Assembly (NCBI GenBank): GCA_009602725.1
Contig: WELB01000146.1
Coordinates: 63,660-103,646 of the forward strand
DNA length: 39,987 bases
Direction of reading: 5' to 3'
From: Spirogloea muscicola
Taxonomy: Eukaryota > Streptophyta > Zygnematophyceae > Spirogloeales > Spirogloeaceae
The notes beneath the pieces are model-generated. The model saw only the letters and a list, made by a program, of their open reading frames with translations. It searched no databases and had not been told where the DNA came from. Below are positions 34,462 to 39,987 of the stretch, one piece after another; positions within the stretch are counted from its first letter, which is position 1; every line of letters begins with the position of its first letter. The position numbers were made by a program, and so were the translations under genes.

Positions 34462-34730
34462 CCTCAGCTGGACATAGCAGAAGAGCCAGCAAGTGCAGGT
34501 AGCTTCTGCTAGGACGTGCATTCGGCTTCCTCTGAGGACAAAGGCAAACGGGAGTCACTGAAGTCCTTGAGAATGCGACAGCACCTGGTGTCACCTCAGC
34601 TGTACATAGCAGAAGAGCCAGCAAGGGCAGGAAGCTTGTGCGAGGACGTGCGTTCAGCTTCCTCTGAGGACGAAGCCAAGCGGGAGTTACTGAAGACCTT
34701 TGAGACTGTGGCAGCACCTAATAGGGCAAC
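34462..34730 (+). repeat. Tandem duplication of about 132 bp after PFD6
   Basis: The block beginning CCTCAGCTGGACATAGCAGA at 34462 recurs at 34594 as CCTCAGCTGTACATAGCAGA. The two run in parallel through GCTTCCTCTGAGGAC and CGGGAGT...CTGAAG to about 34720. It starts five bases after the PFD6 stop codon. Part is open in one frame (34516-34803), but no known protein matches. Confidence 0.8.
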
Positions 34731-35639
34731 TGCTAGGGAGGAGCACCTGAGCTGCTATCAACAGGCAGGCACTGACAGGTGCTCGTGCATGCTACGTAAA
34801 TAGCTGCAAGTAGTCAGGAGCCAGGCACTGGGGCTGCAGCTACAGCAGGCTTCATGCCTGCTTGTCAGCAGAGGCGATTGGAAGCAGCCAAGGCGAGGAT
34901 GCCAGGAAGGTCATTGTTGCGTGACATGAGGGTGTCAGTTCACTTCTTACATCAACAAGGAGTCATGCCACTGTCGTATAACGGATACAAAGAAGTGGAG
35001 TACCCCTTTGCTTGTTGTAGCGAGCAAAGGCTGGCAGTAGGCCCACATCCAGACTCCCGCCTCCAGCTTGTGCAGCAGGGTTCCTCTTTCCTCCCTCAGC
35101 TCATCTGAGTTCCTCTTCCTGACAGAAATACTGACTGGGCCTTGAGCTGCGCAGTCTGCGGCTCCACATGGCCTAGACGTAGCCCCAGGATAGGCTTGGT
35201 ATACACACGGCTGGCGCTCACAGCCGCCCTTAAATACTGGAAGTTGCTGGCCACGAGCGCAGGCTGATGATGGCTGCCATGCTGCGGCTGTCGTCGTGGA
35301 ACAAGTGGCCACCATGAAGGCCATGGCGGCGGCGCGTCGGCCGAAGCCACACAGAAACACCGTCTTGCAGTGGTCTCTTCAGCGGCCGCCTCCGCCAGCG
35401 CCGCCGCTGCCGACGACGCCGCCTCCGCCACCGCCGCCGCCGCCTCTTCCGGCGATGCCGCCGCTAGCAGCTTGCCCGGCTGCGGTAGTGGTGCGAGCGT
35501 AGGCGAGGACGAGCGCGGCGGGAAGGAGCACCATCTCTGCCAGCGTCGCCGCGCGAGTCACCAGCGGCACGGCCATGGCCGCCGCCGCCGCCGCCGCCGA
35601 CGCCGCCGCTGCGGCGGCCCGTCGCCTTGGCGTTAAATT
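34731..35639. other. Spacer with a GC-rich, glycine/proline-coding stretch
   Basis: The first 550 bases show nothing recognisable. From about 35380 to 35620 the sequence is GCC-rich. On the minus strand an ATG at 35576 opens a 65-residue frame with one hydrophobic segment (AEMVLLPAALVLAYA) followed by a glycine run. This could be a small signal-anchor protein or an artefact of composition. No homology is recognised. Confidence 0.35.
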
Positions 35640-36385
35640 TAAGGAAGCGGAAAGATGAACAATGCCACTGCTCTGGCCCGGGCACCCCGCCTGCGCTTCT
35701 GCTGGCTTTCACAGCCGCTCGTTTGGTGGCAGCCGCATTACTTCTCGCCTCTGCGGGCCTCTCTACCTCCCGCGGAGAAGGCGGGATGCCTATCACCACG
35801 GATGCCCAGGGACGTCATCATCGCCGCACACTTGACATTGTGGGCGTGCAACCTGGTGGAGGACGTCGATATTGTGGTTACGGAGGCCTACAAAGGTCCA
35901 GCATCGACACACATCGCTGGCCACGCGGTGGGCAGTGCTGAACAAAGAAAGTTGCAGCACTACTCCGATTACCCCCGATGTGATCAGCTCTTGCCAGCAG
36001 CAATCGACATCTTTGGCTGCTTAGGTCCTCGTTTCCTTACTCTCCTTCAAAACATAGCCAATCTAGGCTACACACGACATGCAGATGTGTTCCCGGCTGA
36101 GATGGGCTTGCCAGCTGCTTATCTGTCGTTGTTGCGACGACGAGTTTCGGCCTGTTTGCAGCGTGCTCAGGCTAATGCTTTGCACCAGAAAGCTGGGCGA
36201 GCTCTAGTTGGTAGCAGAAGGGCTTCGTATCTGCCATCTAGTATCCAGGCATCGGTTAGCGACCTTTATGTTTTGACCCGTGGTTTCTGAGCGGGTCAAT
36301 CTAGTGTAGGTTATGTAGGTCTTAAGATGTGCGTGCCTTTGTACTTGGCCATTTGGCCTTCGTTTGTTTCAAATACAAGAAATCT
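35640..36385 (+). mobile_element. Best preserved 5'-truncated retroelement copy of family A
   Basis: An open frame from 35655 to 36290 (211 codons) contains VDIVVTEAYKGPAST, a DYPRCDQLLPAAIDIFGCLG stretch and a C-terminus SDLYVLTRGF. The same domain order is seen in the ORF at 15109-15717 and in decayed form at 0.47-1.0 kb. A GGCTTTCACAGCC hairpin half-module lies at 35704-35722, and the 3' tail (GTGCCTTTGTACTTGGCCA) matches the window start. There is no reverse transcriptase, so most of the element is missing. Class uncertain. Its coding part looks open, unlike the other family A copy. Confidence 0.55.
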
Positions 36386-36389
36386 TTTT

Positions 36390-36890
36390 CTACCTCCCGC
36401 GGAGAAGGCGCGTGGTGCGCATGAAACTGAAAGGGAGGCCAATTCTAGCACTTTACAGATGTCCTGTTAATTGGGCAATGAGCTGGCTAAGGGGGACACT
36501 AAATATCCTCGAGTGAGCGCATGCTTATCTGACATGCTATACTGAGGCGCCAAACCACCACCACGGAAGCCATTAGCCTGGGCTAATGCACGACCAGCAT
36601 GCTGGTGTATTGCGTAGAGAGAAGGCGCGTGGTGCGCACGAAATGAAAGGGTGGCCAATTGTATCCAACACATTGCTCGGGCAGAAGCTAGTGCAAAAAG
36701 TGGGTTTTACATGAGATCGAAGCCCCATGCTAAGGTGGCTGGTGTAAGAAGTGTCACGGTAGTACCTACGAGTGAGCACACTATCAATCGACAGGCTACT
36801 TTGGGGAGCCGGAGCGCTGCGTCGGAAAACGGTGGCCTGACTGAGTGCAAATGGAAGAGAAACACGATAAGAGAATCTCGACAAATAGCT
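36390..36890 (-). mobile_element. Two nested retroelement 3' ends, inverted
   Basis: On the minus strand, an outer remnant with SAPAPQSSLSIDSVLTRRY (about 36760-36820) is followed by the shared tail (TTGGCCACC...GTGCGCACCACGCGCC, about 36620-36660). A second remnant with GRALAQANGFRGGGLAPQYS (about 36510-36600) and its own tail (about 36405-36450) come next. The second matches the fossil at 13.6-13.85 kb closely. Broken copies. Confidence 0.5.
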
Positions 36891-38088
36891 CTTCCTTATC
36901 TCAATGATCCCGTTGCACCTTTTGAGGCATTCTCCTGATCCACGCCGAGCTCCCTACGTAAGTGACTGCCGTGCACAGCCGTGCTTCAATGGTCAGTATC
37001 TCCTCTGTTGGGTTCTCCCACGTGGGCTGCTTCACTCACTGCCACCGTGCCTTGACGAGCGAGTGGTATCTTATTCGTCGAGTGTCACGGGATGAGCAGA
37101 CACGCAACAACTGTTGCTTGTGCCACCAACATCATCAAGCACTCTGTGAACTTTGGTACTCCATCCTTTGGAACAGGCGTGTCACTTTTGGCATCGCGGC
37201 ATCAAGACGCCCACAACGCGATTTGCCATTGTCAACACCCATGTTGAGCTTCTCAGTGCTCCTCCAGGGGGCTTGGCGGAAATTGTGGGTTGTTGTGCGA
37301 TGTCTCCCTTGTGCCTTCGCAGATGGACTTTCTCTCAAGCGCCTCTACTGCATATTAAGCTCTCGTTCTCGTGTCATTGCTGCTTTCCCCTTGCTAAGAC
37401 TATATGACAGGTCATTTCATAAGCAGACTAACCCTGATCTTTGTAATCCAATCCTAAAATGAAAGCTGGTCTCGGCATCATGGCAACAAGAAGCCCACAA
37501 CGCACTACTTGCCCTCGTGATTACTATTGTTCTACCTCCGCACATGATCTGGGGGTTTGGAAGGAAAGATTGCGGATTGTCGCGCAGCGATCATGCCATG
37601 CCTTCGCAGGTGAAGTGATACTCAGCGCCTGTAAAATTAACAGTGTAGAATTTCTTAAGTTCCTCATCATGCTTGCGACTGCTGCTTTGCCCTTTCTATG
37701 ACCACATAACAGGTCGTCAAGAAGCAGAGAAAGGGGTTGGGCAATCTATAACCTCTCCAAGATGCAACAGACCGTCATGGAACCCTGCTTATAAGCACTA
37801 GCTCAGCAATGCTCGTCACTCCCTCATGGTCAATTACTAGCCGCTCTGAAAAATGCATTACATTCGATGAATCTCGCAACGATGACTTGCTATTGACCAC
37901 TATTATACAAGTAAATCTCGTTGAGGGTGTTCACGAAGGCTTGATAAGACGGGCTTCAACGCTCTTCTGCAATATATTTTCGGAGGTGAAATCAGAACTA
38001 CTGAAACCAATCCAGCTATTGTTCTGACTTCAGCATGTCATCAATCGATGACAAGCATCATGATTTAGGTCTAAAAGCAGCGCAAGCT
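36891..38088. other. Spacer with a diverged tandem repeat
   Basis: A block at about 37190-37430 recurs at about 37470-37735 in the same orientation with many differences. Shared landmarks are GGCATC..GGCA.CAAGA.GCCCACAACGC, CCTTCGCAG and ATGACAGGTC-like ends. Open frames up to 166 codons run through it, but none resembles a known protein. Sequence from 37740 to 38088 shows nothing recognisable; the latter part probably holds the 3' end of the RING-H2 transcript. Confidence 0.5.
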
Positions 38089-39688
38089 TCAGCTTGAGGA
38101 GCGACTGCCCTCTATCTCCGGCTGCACCTGCAGCACAACATGGCCATCGTGCTGCTCAACCTGGGTGGCTTGCTCGGCTGGCTGTCTGGGTTGCGCGGTT
38201 CCTACAGCCGAGGTGCACTCTTGGCTAGAATCGACTTCTTCCTGTGCTGGGCAAGCGCCCGCCGCTGGCCGTGGGCTGTCCAGGACCTTGGATGTGAGGA
38301 GTGACGTGCGGCAAATGGGGCACGTAGTGTGGTGCTCCAGCCAGGCATCAATGCACTCAACATGGAACACGTGCCGGCACGCTGGCAGTTGCCGAAGCTG
38401 CTCTGACGGCTGGTAGTCGCTCAGGCACACGGGGCACCTGCAGACATACGACCAGTCATATCAGGTTTCGCTTATCGTCAGGCTTGGCAAGAGCAAGTGG
38501 CAAGAAGCTTGCTCTACAGGTGCTAAGGCAGGCAGTTGATGTCAGCACTTGCTCTTGACTACCTAAGCTTGTTTTGGTGACCAACCCCAGCTTTACTGAC
38601 AAGCTGAGAAGCCTCTGCAGAGCAAGACAGTGGGCCCGAAGACACCAGAGACAGAAACATCATGTAGCATATTCAAGTGTCTGGACTGAGACCAAGCGTG
38701 CACAATATACTCGCCCACATTCGTTCTCCTTTGTCACACCCCTGATTTTGTGAGGAAACGTCCATGCGCCTGACACTTTGCATTGATCAAACTCCTGCTT
38801 TTGCCGCTTGATGTGCCTGCGACTGGCAGACTGTGTCCACCCTCCTTCTAATCTGCTAGTCCTCTAGGCTTCCCAGAGTGCCAAAGATCCAAAGAAAGTT
38901 CCGTCCTTTGTGTGGGAGCAGATGACTTATGAAGGAGCGACTCAACACTTGCCAGCCCTGCAAGACGTGGCACAGTGAAAGGCCCTAAAATTGCCAGCAT
39001 CACTCACTGGGGCTCCTCAACGGTCGCTGCAGGTGCTTTAGCAGCCGTCATGATGGGGAAGGACTCGGTGATGGCGCGGTCGAGCCCGTGGCTCCGTGGT
39101 TGCTGCAAGGAGTCAAAATCATGTCAGAAAGTCAGAAACATTCAGTGCAGCCTCCCTGCTGGTTGCAGCTTAGACATGTCACACTTCGTATCAGCAATAT
39201 CAGCAGAATTGGCCCTGTGCGTAAGAATCTATGATTTCCAACTACATGCCTCTGAAGCAAGTAAGCCAAGTCAGTGAAAGTCAGCCGAAGTCAACCCAAG
39301 TTCCGGAACGTCAAGGCCGTCTCCAGAGCTTCAGATAACCATGGCAACCCGCTAGCACATGCCTGGTGTCGCCGGCAGCCGGCAGAGGGCGCCGGCGCTC
39401 GGACAAGCGCTGCAGGCAAGTCTTGCAAGCTGAGAGGAGTAGTACCTGGCTAGCGGCCTGGCCCACCATGATGCTGATGGCGCGCGAGCGGGCGAAGCGG
39501 CGGCGGAAGCGCTGCCGCCGCTTGATGTAGAGGACGCAGAGGAGGATGAGGAGGATGAAGGTGAAGACGATGGGCGTGAGGAAGATGAGGCCCTGGTACA
39601 GCTGCAGCGCGCGCACTGTGCAGCCGTCGCCGCTGCCGTCCGCGGAGCAGCCGGACGCCGCCGGCGGCGGCTGGGAGCCAGTGGACAT
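38089..39688 (-). CDS. ATL-type membrane RING-H2 E3 ubiquitin ligase
   Basis: Exons 39688-39446, 39102-39008 and 38437-38089 join in frame to 228 residues. A single transmembrane helix (about residues 32-53, LIFLTPIVFTFILLILLCVL) is followed by a basic stop-transfer stretch (YIKRRQRFRRRFARSR), then the GLD signature SHGLDRAITESFPIM (about 85-99). The RING-H2 finger has Cys114, Cys117, Cys133, His135, His138, Cys141, Cys152 and Cys155, with Trp145 in IDAWL. This order (TM, GLD, RING-H2) defines the plant ATL family, which ubiquitinates targets at membranes. The C-terminal 70 residues are low-complexity. The ATG at 39688 gives a standard ATL protein, but the frame is open upstream into the trihelix-like segment without a stop. 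Confidence 0.88.
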
Positions 39689-39987
39689 TGCTTCAGTACG
39701 CGCGGCAAGGGCCGGGGCCCTGGCAGCCGCGTCGATGACTCCCGAGCTCCAGAAGGAGTCGGCGGCCAAGGGCCGGGCGGCTACGGCAGAGCGCGTCCGG
39801 CCGCGGCCATGGCCGGCGGCGGCGGCGGCGGCGGCGGCGCGCTCGTGGGTGGCGACGCGCTTCACGTCGCCCAGCAGGTTCTCCCACTTGATGCGGCCCT
39901 GGTGCTTGGAGCGCGCCACGCCCGCGCCGAAGCACCGGTCCTCGATCCACTTCCACTTGCGGTCCGCGCTCAGCGCCGCCGCCTCCG
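39689..39987 (-). CDS. Trihelix-like DNA-binding segment, runs off the window
   Basis: The frame is open from the window edge. It reads LSADRKWKWIEDRC, then GVARSKHQGRIKWENLLGDV and KRVATHER. This matches the last two helices of the GT/trihelix (Myb/SANT-like) domain: W-x-x-I, C, G-V-x-R-S, Q-x-x-x-K-W-E-N-L, K-x-V. An alanine run, a basic stretch and an ADSFWS segment follow, the last resembling the F/Y-W motif found after this domain in trihelix proteins. It would be a nuclear transcription factor. Its 3' end is unclear because the same frame continues into the RING-H2 protein. The first helix lies beyond the window. Confidence 0.65.

Noticed and set aside
37800-38080. snoRNA or snRNA gene suggested by TGATGA/CTGA-like words
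   Set aside because: The words are not spaced as C/D boxes and no terminal stem was found.

Overview
The window looks like nuclear DNA of a green-lineage eukaryote, most likely a streptophyte alga or a close relative. The reasons are plant-type phytochromes (PAS-GAF-PHY-PAS-PAS-histidine kinase), a plant-length CPSF73, an ATL-type RING-H2 protein, a trihelix-like DNA-binding segment, degenerate TTTAGGG (plant-type) telomeric repeats, and genes cut by many short GT-AG introns. The species is an inference. Three single N positions mark unresolved GC-rich sequence, all at first exons.

Layout. 1-1.1 kb: decayed retroelement 3' ends. 1.3-2.6 kb (+): four-exon SAM-dependent methyltransferase of the FAM173/ATPSCKMT type with telomere-like repeats in its introns. 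3.6-13.1 kb (-): phytochrome PhyL, 24 exons, 1393 aa. 13.3-16.3 kb: nested retroelement fossils, including an inverted-repeat unit around a 202-aa ORF. 17.2-25.7 kb (-): phytochrome PhyR, 24 exons, 1172 aa. 26.9-32.1 kb (+): CPSF73 pre-mRNA 3'-end endonuclease, 12 exons, 688 aa. 32.4-33.0 kb: repeat fragments. 33.3-34.5 kb (+): prefoldin subunit 6, 5' end obscured by an N. 34.5-38 kb: tandem duplications, GC-rich sequence and another group of retroelement copies. 38.1-39.7 kb (-): RING-H2 ubiquitin ligase, 228 aa. 39.7 kb to the edge (-): trihelix-like DNA-binding segment in the same open frame as the RING-H2 gene.

The main item is the tandem phytochrome pair. Spliced by hand, both reading frames close exactly and all 23 introns share position and phase, so one gene arose by duplication of the other. 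Both keep the bilin-binding Cys of the GAF domain. Both also keep His, Asn and Gly-box residues of a working histidine kinase, which most land-plant phytochromes have lost. They differ in the H-box (HEIRNP in PhyL, HEISSP in PhyR) and in the tail: both have a GEWS motif after the kinase, and PhyL then adds about 180 residues of no recognised family. Neither has a receiver domain, so any phosphorelay would need a separate partner. PhyR is head-to-head with CPSF73 across about 1.2 kb.
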